NCBI RefSeq assembly: GCF_042666655.1
Contig: NZ_JBHTDE010000002.1
Coordinates: 992,001-1,056,000 of the forward strand
Reading direction: 5' to 3'
DNA: 64,000 nucleotides
Source of the DNA: Paracraurococcus sp042666655
Lineage (GTDB): Bacteria > Pseudomonadota > Alphaproteobacteria > Acetobacterales > Acetobacteraceae
The first letter of the stretch is position 1. The number at the start of each line of letters is the position of its first letter. The notes below the pieces were generated by a model, which did not search any database, was not told where the DNA came from, and was given only the letters and a program-made list of their open reading frames with translations. The position numbers were made by a program, and so were the translations under genes. Shown here one piece after another: positions 56,642-64,000 of this stretch.

Positions 56642-59077
56642 TCAGGCGGCGGGTGCCCGGGCCTGCTCCTCCAGCGCCCGTTCCAGCGCGGCGCTGGCCG
56701 CCGCATCCGGCGCGAAGCGCAGCCGCTGCCCGTCCCGAGGGTCGTCGCTCAGCACGGTGAAGGGCAGCGGCTGCCCGATGCCCGGCACCCGCAGGCTGCC
56801 ATGGGCGGCGGGCGGCAGCGGCGCCGTGGCCATGATGCGGGCGCCGCCGACCGAGATGTCGACCAGCCTGGCCTCGACCGGCCTTCCATCCGCGAGCTCC
56901 AGCCGCACCTGGCGCGGCAGGGCGACGCGCGGCGCGGCGCGGCGGTCGACCTCCGGCGTGGCGCTGCGGACCACCCGCACCAGCTGGCCGCGCAGCTCGG
57001 CGATCGCCTCCCGCGCTTCGGCGGCGCCGCTGCGGACATCGGCGGCGCGGCTGCCAGCCTCGGCGGTCGCCGCCGAGACCTCGGCGATCCGCACCGAGAC
57101 CTCGCGCGCCGCGGCCGTCGTCTCGGCGACGGTGCGGGCGATCTCCTGGGTCGCCGCCGACTGCTCCTCGACCGCCGTGGCGATCGCCGCCGAGGTCTGG
57201 TCGATCCGCCCGACCGCCGCGGCGATGTCGCGCACCGCCGCCACCGCGTTGGCGGTCGCGGTGTCGATGCCGGCGACCAGCCGGCCGATCTCGTCCGTCG
57301 CCTGGGCGGTCTGGGCGGCGAGCTGCTTCACTTCGCCTGCCACCACCGCGAAGCCCTTGCCGGCCTCGCCGGCCCGTGCCGCCTCGATCGTCGCGTTCAG
57401 CGCCAGCAGGTTGGTCCGGCCGGCGATCTCGGCGATCAGCCGCACCACCGCGCCGACCCGGGCGGCGCTGTCCGACAGCGACCGGATCACCGCCTGGCTG
57501 GCCAGCCCCTGTTCCGCCGCCTGGCGGGTGGTGGCCGAGGCCGCGGCGACCTGGGCCGAGATCTCCCGCACGCTGGCCGAGAGCTGCTCGGTCGCCGCCG
57601 CCACCGTCTCGGCGTTCTGCAGCGCCTGGTCGGCGGCGGTGGCGACCTGGGCGCTGCTGGCCGCCACGGTCTCGGCGGTCTGCGCCATGCCGTCTGCATC
57701 GGCCGCCATCGCCTCCGCCCGCGTGCCGATCCGGGTGACGGCGGCGGTCGCCGCATCCTCCACCCGGTCGGCCATGCCGAGCAGGGCCTGGCGCTTCGCC
57801 GCCTCCGCCGCCTCGCGCTCGGCGTCCTGGCGGGCGCGCAGGGCCGCGGCCTCGGCCAAGCCGTCCCGGAACACAGCCACCGCGGCGGCCATGCGGCCGA
57901 TCTCGTCCCGCCGCGCCGCGCCGGGGATGTCGGGCACTGCCTCCCCAGCCGCCAGGCGGCGCATCGCCACGGCCAGGGCGGTGACCGGCCGGGCGAAGCC
58001 GGCGCCGATCCACAGGCCGAGCGGCAGGATCAGCGCCAGCGCGATGCTCAGCAGCAGCAGTCCGCGCGCGACGACCCGGTCGAGCACCGCGAAGGCTTCC
58101 GTCGTCGGCACCCGCACCAGGCTGGACCAGCCGAGCCCGGCGAAGCCCATGGCGCCCGGGCTGCGGGCATGGCCGGCGGCCTGGTCGATCCCCTTGCGCG
58201 CATGCCGGGCGATCATCGCCCCGGATTCGCCGCGAAGCGCGGCCGCCGCCGCGGCGACGCCGCGCTCGGCCAGGTTCAGGCTGCCGATCACCGCGAAGTC
58301 GCGGCGATAGGGGCCGGGCCGGGCGACCGGGTCGTGGTCGACCAGCACCAGCCCGGCGGCATCCAGCACGGTCAGCTCCGCCCCGGGCATGCCGCTCCGC
58401 GCCAACCTGGCGTGGAAGTCGGCGACGATCTGCTCGACCAGGCCGAAATCGGCGAAATTCGCCCAGACGCCCAGCAGCCGGCCGGCCTGGTCCTTGACCG
58501 GCGCGGCGAAGACGATGCTGTAGCCATCCTCGCCGGGGAAGGCCTCCGCCACCTCGGCGGCGCGGGACGGGGGCTCGACCACGGTGCCGGTCAGCCCTTC
58601 CGGCCCCACCAGGAATTCCCCGCGCACCGCGCGGCCGAGCCAGGGCGCCGCGGCGAAGGAGCGGGCATAGAGCGCCTCGGTCGGGATCGGCTTGCCGGCG
58701 GCGTCGCGGCTGTTCACCGCCAGGACCTCGCCCGCCGGGTCGACCAGCACCGCCAGCTTGTAGACGCCGTAGAGCGCGACGTATTCGTCGATGGCCCGCA
58801 CCAGCGGGTTGGCGGCGCCCGGCCGGCGCCAGTTGCCCGGGTCGTGCGCCACGGTGTTGAGGCCGAAGGCCTGCACGTCGCCATAGCGTTCGAACAGGTT
58901 GCGGTCGATCGTCTCGCCCAGGCTGGCGGCGGCATCGGCCAGGCGGTCCATCGCGGAGCGGCGCAGCTCGCCGCGCTCGGCCAGGAAGGCGGCGCCCAGC
59001 AGGATCGCGGGCGCCAGGCCGAATCCGAGCAGCAGCAGCACGATGCGGCTGCGCATGGCGAAGGCGGGGAGGCGCAT
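56642..59077 (-). CDS. Methyl-accepting chemotaxis protein with C-terminal PilZ domain
   Basis: An 811-aa chemoreceptor: first membrane helix (about 8-28, IVLLLLGFGLAPAILLGAAFL), a double-Cache-like periplasmic region (about 50-320) with YKLAVLVDPAGEVLAVNSR, second helix (about 335-360, LLLLSIALALILPLGLWIGAGF), a HAMP segment, a signalling domain with GRTNLLALNATIEAARAGEAGKGFAVVAGEVKQLA, then a PilZ domain (about 707-811). The PilZ has the RxxxR lead (RRAAPR) and DISVGG, the c-di-GMP-binding signature. It therefore joins chemotaxis to c-di-GMP. ATG 59077 is chosen since the extended frame has no helix. The conserved pentapeptide for CheR is not visible at the end. Confidence 0.9.
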   Translation of the reverse strand: MRLPAFAMRSRIVLLLLGFGLAPAILLGAAFLAERGELRRSAMDRLADAAASLGETIDRNLFERYGDVQAFGLNTVAHDPGNWRRPGAANPLVRAIDEYVALYGVYKLAVLVDPAGEVLAVNSRDAAGKPIPTEALYARSFAAAPWLGRAVRGEFLVGPEGLTGTVVEPPSRAAEVAEAFPGEDGYSIVFAAPVKDQAGRLLGVWANFADFGLVEQIVADFHARLARSGMPGAELTVLDAAGLVLVDHDPVARPGPYRRDFAVIGSLNLAERGVAAAAAALRGESGAMIARHARKGIDQAAGHARSPGAMGFAGLGWSSLVRVPTTEAFAVLDRVVARGLLLLSIALALILPLGLWIGAGFARPVTALAVAMRRLAAGEAVPDIPGAARRDEIGRMAAAVAVFRDGLAEAAALRARQDAEREAAEAAKRQALLGMADRVEDAATAAVTRIGTRAEAMAADADGMAQTAETVAASSAQVATAADQALQNAETVAAATEQLSASVREISAQVAAASATTRQAAEQGLASQAVIRSLSDSAARVGAVVRLIAEIAGRTNLLALNATIEAARAGEAGKGFAVVAGEVKQLAAQTAQATDEIGRLVAGIDTATANAVAAVRDIAAAVGRIDQTSAAIATAVEEQSAATQEIARTVAETTAAAREVSVRIAEVSAATAEAGSRAADVRSGAAEAREAIAELRGQLVRVVRSATPEVDRRAAPRVALPRQVRLELADGRPVEARLVDISVGGARIMATAPLPPAAHGSLRVPGIGQPLPFTVLSDDPRDGQRLRFAPDAAASAALERALEEQARAPAA

Positions 59078-59154
59078 GCAGGGGGGATCCGGGCGAGAGG
59101 GCGAGACCCCCATCCTGGACGTCGCGGGGTTAATGCCGGCCGAAGGCGGCCGGT

Positions 59155-60549
59155 TCAGAAGGCGGTGTGCAGGCGCAGGGCGAAGATCGGCACCGGGCCG
59201 CGATCCGCATTGTAGGCCGGGTTCACCACCAGCTGCGCATTGGCCGCCAGGTTCACGCCGGGCGCCAGGCGGAGGTCGTAATAGGTCTCGACCACCGATT
59301 CCGCGGCATAGCTCAACCTGCCGTCGCCGGTGATGAAGCCGATGCCGCCGGCTTCCATGTAGCGCTGCCGGCCGGAGGAGATCCAGCCGAGGTTGACCGC
59401 CAGCCCGACCGTGTCGCCGGCGCGGTCCCAGCGCTTGCCATCGAAGGCCAGCCCGGCCGAGACCGCCCGGTCCATTTCGGTATACATCCAGTTCTGGGTG
59501 CGGCCGTCGTTCCAGGACAGCCGGGCGAAGGCGCCGATCCCGTCGGCCAGCTCCTGCTCGGCGTTCAGGGCCAGGTTGTGCTTGCCGTTGTACTTGTTCG
59601 GATTCTTGCCGAAGCTGTCGAAGCCGTTGACGTCGAGCTGGTCCCAGGTCGATTGCCGCGCCTGCGAATAGCCATAGAGCAGGCGGACCGCGCCGGGCCG
59701 GTTGCCGAGCCGGAAGAAGCGGTCGACCTGGCCGATCACCTGGAAGCCACGGGTCACCGAAGGGTCGAGGAACAGCCCGTTGGCCTGCCGCGCCACCCGG
59801 AAGGCGCCGCCGCGGACGCCCCAGCGCCCGTTGTCCCATTCCACCGCGCCGCCCTCGGTCCAGCCGCGCGCATCGGCGGCGAAGTCGAAGGCGCCGCTGC
59901 CGACCAGCGCCCAGCCGAGGAACTGGGTACGGGCGTCATGGGCGTAGAGGTTGTCGTCGAAGATGTCCCAGACCGAGATCTTGCCCAGGGTGAAGGTCAG
60001 CCGCTCGCGCGGCCGGGTGCTGCCGAAGCGCAGCGGGTCGGCGTCTTCGACCGTCTCGCCGGACAGCGCGACGGTCTGGCGGAGGAAGGCGCGCGGGACG
60101 AAGAAGGTCGGCTCGGTGCTGCCCAGGCGGAAGGCCTCGTTGTTCGGGAAATTCGCCACGCCGACCGAATTCGACAGGCCGAAGCCGCGGGTCACCGCGG
60201 CATCGATGATGACCTCGGCGCCGTGCCAGAGCTGCCGGCCGATGACCAGGTCGGTGGACAGGGTGTTGCGGGCATTCGCCACCGGCTTGAGGCTGGCGGC
60301 GCCGCTGTAGGGCGCGCGGAAATTCGTGTTGCCCTGCAGGATGAAGGTGGCCTGGCCACGCACCATCCAGCCCTGCTGCTCCAGCCGGTCCTGCAGGTCG
60401 GCGAGGTCGGGGAAGAGCGCGTCGCCCGGTGGCCCGAGATTGGCGACCGCGGCGCTGCCATAGCCCTGCGCCCGGGCCATGCCGGCGGGCCCCAGGATAC
60501 CCAGCAACAACCCCGCCAGGGCGCCAAGGCGCCACCCGATCGCCCGCAT
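59155..60549 (-). CDS. Carbohydrate-selective porin, OprB family
   Basis: A 464-aa outer-membrane porin with a signal peptide (MRAIGWRLGALAGLLLGILGPAGMARA). An OprB-type start LQDRLEQQGWMVRGQATFILQGNTNFRAPYSG precedes NTLSTDLVIGRQLWHGAEVIIDAAV. The C-terminal part has alternating strands with GDGRLSYAAESVVETYYDLRLAPGVNLAANAQLVVNPAYNADRGPVPIFALRLHTAF, ending in Phe as outer-membrane proteins do. A GTG at 60558 in the same frame is an alternative start. Directly downstream of a decayed second copy (60651-61100), so this locus once had two porins. Confidence 0.88.
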   Translation of the reverse strand: MRAIGWRLGALAGLLLGILGPAGMARAQGYGSAAVANLGPPGDALFPDLADLQDRLEQQGWMVRGQATFILQGNTNFRAPYSGAASLKPVANARNTLSTDLVIGRQLWHGAEVIIDAAVTRGFGLSNSVGVANFPNNEAFRLGSTEPTFFVPRAFLRQTVALSGETVEDADPLRFGSTRPRERLTFTLGKISVWDIFDDNLYAHDARTQFLGWALVGSGAFDFAADARGWTEGGAVEWDNGRWGVRGGAFRVARQANGLFLDPSVTRGFQVIGQVDRFFRLGNRPGAVRLLYGYSQARQSTWDQLDVNGFDSFGKNPNKYNGKHNLALNAEQELADGIGAFARLSWNDGRTQNWMYTEMDRAVSAGLAFDGKRWDRAGDTVGLAVNLGWISSGRQRYMEAGGIGFITGDGRLSYAAESVVETYYDLRLAPGVNLAANAQLVVNPAYNADRGPVPIFALRLHTAF

Positions 60550-60650
60550 CCCCTGCACCCCCGCGCCAGGGGGCGCAGTTAGGGCAGCCTCCGCATCGGG
60601 GACAAGCGGCCGGGGCCGATCGTCTTCGTCATGTCATCGTCCGGCGGCCT

Positions 60651-61100
60651 TCAGCAGGCCGCCCGCAGCCGCAGCGTGCCGACCGGCACCGGCCCGCGAG
60701 CGGCATTGAAGCGGGGATCGGCGCCCGGCCGGAGATCGAGCGCGGCATGCAGCCCGGGCACCAGGGTGACGTCGTAACAGGCCTCCGCCACCGCTTCCGG
60801 GGCATGGTTCAGCCTACCGTCGCCGAGGACGAAGCCGCTGCCGCCGGCCGCCAGGAAGCGCCGCTGCGGCGCCTGCAGCCCGCCGATACTGGCCGCCAGG
60901 CCGAAGGTGTCTTCGAGCCGCCCCCAGCGGCCGCCATCGAAGGAGAGGCCGCCGGAGACCGACCAGTCCCTCTCGGTGAACAGGAAATTCTGGCCGCGCC
61001 CGTCGTTCCAGCCGAGCCGGGGGAAGGCCCCCATGGTGTCGGTCTGCTGCCGCTCCCAGTTCAGCGCCGCCATGGTCTTGGTGCGCCAGGCGCGGCTGGC
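60651..61100 (-). pseudogene. N-terminally truncated OprB-family porin remnant
   Basis: A fragment of about 150 codons matching only the C-terminal third of an OprB porin: GAFPRLGWNDGRGQNF versus GAFARLSWNDGRTQNW, GGLSFDGGRWGRLEDTFGLA versus AGLAFDGKRWDRAGDTVGLA, GDGRLNHAPEAVAEACYDVTLVPGLHAALDLRPGADPRFNAARGPVPVGTLRLRAAC versus the intact gene's end. The terminal Phe is lost (Cys instead), the N-terminal two-thirds and signal peptide are missing, and upstream sequence to 61327 holds no remainder. It is best read as a relic of a tandem duplicate. Confidence 0.7.
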
Positions 61101-61327
61101 CTCGGTATCCGCCTCGCCCGCCCGCACCGCATGCGTCAGGTCCGCATGGCGCGAGGAGCGGTCGCGGCCAGGAGGAGGGAGGCGCATGAGCCCGGTGCGC
61201 TAGCGGACGCGACGCCTGGCCAGCCACCGCGCGGCGTGCGATCCGCGAAAGCGTCACGCGGCAAAGGGGGTTTGACCGGCGCCGCGCCGTCACCGATCCT
61301 TGGGACTTCCCGGGAGGAATCAGCATT

Positions 61328-62035
61328 ATGGTCGACCGCCTCTTCACCCGCGCGGACCTCGAACTGCTCCGGCGTTGGGACACGCCCACGATCTGCAACG
61401 CGATGGAGATCGTCATGCCGGCGCGGCGTGGCCGCGGCTTCACGCTGCAGCCCTTCACCGCCGCCGACCCGTCGCTGCCGCCGATCTGCGGACTGGCCCG
61501 CACCGGTCAGATCCGTGCCGCCGCCCCTTCGGGCCGCAGCAAGGAACAGGACAAAGCGGCCCGCATCGGCTGGTACGAATACGTGGCGGACGCCGACCTG
61601 CCGACCATCGTGGTGATCGAGGACCTGGACGAGAGCCCCGGCTTCGGCGCCTTCTGGGGCGAGGTGAACAGCAACGTCCACAAGGGGCTCGGCTGCCTCG
61701 GCTGCGTCACCTCCGGGTCGTTCCGCGACCTCGACATGCTGGCGCCGGGCTTCCAGATCATCGGCGGCATGATCAACCCGAGCCATGCGCATGTGCACAT
61801 GGTCGATTTCGGCCGCGACGTGATCGTGCACGGCATGCCGGTGATGCATGACGACGTGGTGCATGCCGACCGCCACGGCGCGGTGGTGATCCCGGCCGAG
61901 GCGGTGCGGCAGCTGCCGGCGGCGATCGACCTGATCACCCGCAAGGAAGCGGTGATCCTGGAGATGGCCAAGCGCGACGATTTCGATATCGGCAAGCTTA
62001 AGGATGCGCTGTCGCGGTCCGAGGATATCCACTGA
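61328..62035 (+). CDS. RraA-family protein (putative HMG/CHA-type aldolase or RNase E regulator)
   Basis: A 235-aa RraA-fold protein. The family blocks are LRRWDTPTICNAME at the start, GLARTGQIRAAAPSG, IEDLDESPGFGAFWGEVNSNVHKGLGCLGCVTSGSFRDLDML with the conserved Gly-Ser-x-Arg-Asp, and VHADRHGAVVIPAEAV with the metal-binding pattern. Members either bind RNase E or act as 4-hydroxy-4-methyl-2-oxoglutarate/oxaloacetate-type aldolases; in catabolic settings the second role is usual, inferred here. ATG 61328 follows GGGAGGAATC. Followed by a thioesterase in the same direction. Confidence 0.82.
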   Translation: MVDRLFTRADLELLRRWDTPTICNAMEIVMPARRGRGFTLQPFTAADPSLPPICGLARTGQIRAAAPSGRSKEQDKAARIGWYEYVADADLPTIVVIEDLDESPGFGAFWGEVNSNVHKGLGCLGCVTSGSFRDLDMLAPGFQIIGGMINPSHAHVHMVDFGRDVIVHGMPVMHDDVVHADRHGAVVIPAEAVRQLPAAIDLITRKEAVILEMAKRDDFDIGKLKDALSRSEDIH

Positions 62036-62098
62036 GGCGAGCCGATCGGCCGGGCGGCGCGCCGCGCGCCTGGCCGCCGCGTGGATGATGGAGCCCTG

Positions 62099-62560
62099 AT
62101 GCCGCACCAGCCCGACCTGCCGCCCGCCCTGGCGGTGGTCCGCCCCGACTGGGTGGACAACAACGGCCATATGAACATGGGCTTCTACATGGTCGTGTTC
62201 GACATCGCGACCGACCAGCTCTGGCCGAGCCTCGGGCTCGGGGCGCCGTTCCGCGCCCGCGGCCTGGCCACCTTCGCCGCCGAGGCCTGGGTGAACTACG
62301 TGCGCGAAGTGAACGAGGGCATGCCGCTGGCCTGCACCAACGAGGTGCTGGGCTATGACGGCAAGCGGCTGCTGGCGACCCACCGGATGCACCACGCCAC
62401 CGAGGGCTGGCTCGCCGCCGAGAACGAGGTGCTCTACCTCTGCGTCGATCTCGGCCTGCGGCGGGTGACCCCCTGGCCGGAGGACGTGCTGGCGCGCTTC
62501 GCGGCGATGAGCACCGGCCGTCCGGGCAAGCGCCTCGCCTTGAAGCGCCGCGATGGGTAG
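62099..62560 (+). CDS. 4HBT-type thioesterase
   Basis: A 153-aa hot-dog protein with LAVVRPDWVDNNGHMNMGFYMVVFDIATDQLW (active-site Asp in DWVDNNGHMN), AEAWVNYVREVNEGMPLACTNEVLGYDGKRLLATHRM and a short acidic end. This motif is seen in YbgC/carnitine-locus thioesterases. The ATG at 62099 is chosen over a GTG at 62081 because GGAG lies 6 bases upstream of it. It lies 63 bases after the RraA-family gene, perhaps one transcript. The acyl substrate is unknown. Confidence 0.85.
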   Translation: MPHQPDLPPALAVVRPDWVDNNGHMNMGFYMVVFDIATDQLWPSLGLGAPFRARGLATFAAEAWVNYVREVNEGMPLACTNEVLGYDGKRLLATHRMHHATEGWLAAENEVLYLCVDLGLRRVTPWPEDVLARFAAMSTGRPGKRLALKRRDG

Positions 62561-62565
62561 CAGTC

Positions 62566-62581
62566 GCGCGAGGATGCGCGC
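62566..62581 (+). terminator. Possible short hairpin terminator after the thioesterase
   Basis: GCGCG (62566-62570), a 6-base loop and CGCGC (62577-62581), followed by TTAGGTTTG, which is the most T-rich run in this gap. The stem is only 5 bp, so confidence is low. Confidence 0.35.
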
Positions 62582-62696
62582 TTAGGTTTGAATTCCATCA
62601 CCACCGCCCCCAGAGTCCGGTTCGGGCGGCGTGGGGATCGCGCTGCGGTCCAGGCAGGCCAAGGCCGGGCCTGCCGCCCGGATGCGCAGGGTGTGG

Positions 62697-62930
62697 ATGA
62701 CAAGCGACCTTGATAGCTGCGCCAGGATCGCCTGCCCCACATGTGGGGCCGCCGGCACCGCCTTCTGGCGGAAGGATGCGCTGCGCGGGCAGGGGCGGGA
62801 ATTGCTGGGCCTGACCCGGGGTTTCGTGCGGCGGCCGGGCGACCACCGGGCAGATCCCTGCATCCTGTGTGCCGCCTGCCATGTCCCCGCCGCTGAGGGT
62901 CCCTTCCTGGCGGAGTGTTCCGGCCTCTAG
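62697..62930 (+). CDS. Small zinc-ribbon-like protein (possible)
   Basis: A 77-aa frame, MTSDLDSCARIACPTCGAAGTAFWRKDALRG, with two Cys-x-x-Cys pairs (CPTC near 14-17 and CILCAAC near 57-63), the usual spacing for a zinc ribbon. AGGGTG lies just upstream of ATG 62697; a longer in-frame ATG at 62631 lacks support. The stop codon TAG is the first part of a CTAG that begins the palindromic element at 62927-63032. No family identified; it might be a remnant of a larger DNA-binding or RNA polymerase-like finger. Confidence 0.45.
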   Translation: MTSDLDSCARIACPTCGAAGTAFWRKDALRGQGRELLGLTRGFVRRPGDHRADPCILCAACHVPAAEGPFLAECSGL

Positions 62931-63032
62931 CGCATCCTCGGCGTCGGCGGAAACGCGCCAGCGTGATCTTCTCGAGCGAATTCATTGGCCGGGGACCGCG
63001 GCGCGTTTTCCGTCGGGGCGATCTTGCTCTAG
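62927..63032. repeat. CTAG-bounded imperfect palindromic element between convergent genes
   Basis: 106 bases with 33-base inverted arms (62927-62959 and 63000-63032). Both arms start (read inward) with CTAG and end with GGAAACGCGCC / GGAAAACGCGCC. About two thirds of arm positions match, with a further gap shift; the inside is 40 bases. The outer CTAGs supply the TAG stop codons of both flanking genes (62928-62930 and the PfkB stop at 63029-63031). Layout resembles the short CTAG-bounded repeats scattered through alphaproteobacterial genomes. Confidence 0.6.
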
Positions 63033-63967
63033 GCCGGCGGCAACTCGCCGATCTGCCGCCGCAGCGCCTCGACATCCTCGGCCCGCGGTTTCGCCGTGCC
63101 CGGCCGCATCACCGCCGCGGCGCCGCAGGCCATGCCCCAGGCGAAGGCCTCGCGCGGGCTCTCGCCCTGCGCCAGCTTCCAGACCATCGCCGCGAGGAAG
63201 CTGTCCCCGGCGCCGACCGCGCCCAGCACCGGCACGTCGAGCGCCCGCAGCCGCAGGATGCCGCCCGGCTCGGCCAGCAGCGCGCCCTCATGCCCCAGCG
63301 AGACGGCGCAGAGCGCCGCACCGCCTTCCCGCACCAGCGCCAGCGCCGCCTCGTTCAGCGCCCGCGGCGTGCCGAGCGAACGGCCGACCATCGCCTCGAA
63401 CTCGCCGCGGCTCGGCTTGATCAAGGCGAGGCCGTGGCCGATGGCCGCCTTCAGCGGTGGGCCGGACGTGTCCAGCACGAGGTGCCGGCGCTGCCGTGCC
63501 GCCAGCTCGGCGACGCGGACGTAGAAATCCTCCGGCACGCCGCGCGGCAGGCTGCCGCTGGCGACGATCCAGTCGCCCGGCTCGGCTTCCAGCACCGCGA
63601 GCGCCGCGCCCCATTCGGCCTCGGAGACCTCTGGCCCCTCCGGCACGAAGCGGAACTCGTTGCGGGTCGAAAGGTCGTTGACCGTGTGGCACATGCGGGT
63701 GCTGCCGGCGATCGGGATGCCGTGGCGCGGCACGCCATCGGCCGCCAGCAGCTCCTCCAGCAACGCGCCGGCCAGGCCGCCGGTCAGGATGACGGCCAGC
63801 GTCTCGGCGCCCAATTCGTGCAGCACGCGGGAGACGTTGACGCCGCCGCCGCCGGCGTCGAAGTGCTCGTTTCGCGTGCGGTTCTTGCGGACCGCGCGGA
63901 TCATGTCCGCATCGGCCGAGATGTCGACGCTGGGGTTGAGCGTCAGGGTGACGATGCGGGAGGCCAT
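63029..63967 (-). CDS. pfkB: PfkB-family phosphofructokinase (1-/6-phosphofructokinase type)
   Basis: A 312-aa ribokinase-like sugar kinase close to E. coli Pfk-2: start IVTLTLNPSVDISADADMIRAVRKNRTRNEHFDAGGGGVNVSRVLHELG, SGSLPRGVPEDFY, LIKPSRGEFEAMVG and the catalytic GAVGAGDSFLAAMVWKLAQG with the base Asp near residue 254. GGGGxNV and GSLPPGV-type loops bind the sugar phosphate. Phosphorylates fructose-6-P (or fructose-1-P/tagatose-6-P). ATG 63967. No PTS genes adjoin it, so the 6-phosphofructokinase role is more likely. Its stop lies in the palindromic element. Confidence 0.88.
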   Translation of the reverse strand: MASRIVTLTLNPSVDISADADMIRAVRKNRTRNEHFDAGGGGVNVSRVLHELGAETLAVILTGGLAGALLEELLAADGVPRHGIPIAGSTRMCHTVNDLSTRNEFRFVPEGPEVSEAEWGAALAVLEAEPGDWIVASGSLPRGVPEDFYVRVAELAARQRRHLVLDTSGPPLKAAIGHGLALIKPSRGEFEAMVGRSLGTPRALNEAALALVREGGAALCAVSLGHEGALLAEPGGILRLRALDVPVLGAVGAGDSFLAAMVWKLAQGESPREAFAWGMACGAAAVMRPGTAKPRAEDVEALRRQIGELPPA

Positions 63968-64000
63968 ATGCAGCGGAGGCTAAGGGCTTCCCGCTGCGCC

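Noticed and set aside
56126..59215. 1029-codon plus-strand frame opposite the uup/MCP genes
   Set aside because: It is the antisense of the chemoreceptor and Uup genes. The peptide is Arg/His/Gly/Gln-rich without domain motifs. High G+C makes such long antisense frames common.
1..64000. rRNA, tRNA, CRISPR array, insertion sequence or integrase
   Set aside because: None recognisable by eye: no repeated spacer pattern, no transposase motif, no tRNA cloverleaf, no conserved rRNA core. A tRNA could be missed without a scan.

Overview
The window is about 70% G+C and packed with genes, many of them joined by 4-base ATGA overlaps. It carries many orphan solute receptors of the tripartite tricarboxylate (Bug/TctC) type, a chemoreceptor ending in a PilZ domain, CO-dehydrogenase/xanthine-dehydrogenase type maturation genes and OprB porins. 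Together these suggest a chromosomal segment of an alphaproteobacterium of the Acetobacteraceae (Roseomonas-like). That placement is inference from composition and gene content. I see no rRNA, tRNA, insertion sequence, prophage, CRISPR array or recognisable transcription-factor gene.

Layout. 1-3731: minus-strand peptide-type ABC transporter operon (DUF1028 protein, two ATPases, receptor running off the left edge). 3811-7142: secreted CHAP protein, RidA, a gene-poor AT-richer stretch and a TupA-like ATP-grasp gene. 7355-14771: oxidoreductase, Bug receptor, coiled-coil methyltransferase, RTX-like calcium-binding protein, MFS exporter and three small envelope or unknown genes. 14864-16375: a possible LexA box, a coupled small ORF and an amidase. 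16400-22114: coxG-coxD-coxE-xdhC-xdhC-mocA-like maturation operon for a molybdenum hydroxylase, without the enzyme itself. 22271-28675: NhaD/CitMHS-like transporter, PrpB-like lyase, CDGSH protein, DUF3597, a second DUF1028 protein, Bug receptor, internally duplicated membrane protein and an SDR.

28729-38595: the most interesting part. A TRAP receptor diverges from a tightly packed plus-strand catabolic set: SDR, catabolic HisD-like dehydrogenase, CodA-like amidohydrolase lacking catalytic residues, Gfo/Idh oxidoreductase, PEP-mutase/ICL-family lyase, FMN 2-hydroxyacid oxidase and a protein like the large subunit of dimethylformamidase. pepN follows. The set looks like a degradation route for an amide-containing compound that I cannot name.

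41306-51439: a lipoprotein and six Bug receptors (five side by side) around a LigI-like hydrolase, a hot-dog thioesterase-like protein and an extradiol-type dioxygenase, which fits aromatic or organic-acid use. 51706-63967: DUF1488, MFS, alpha/beta hydrolase, Uup ABC-F, antitoxin-like protein, MCP-PilZ, OprB plus an OprB remnant, RraA-family protein, thioesterase, a zinc-ribbon ORF, a CTAG-bounded palindromic element and PfkB.

Overall this is a scavenger's genome segment. Many periplasmic receptors feed hydrolases, dehydrogenases and lyases, while the matching membrane transporters and the molybdenum enzyme must lie elsewhere.
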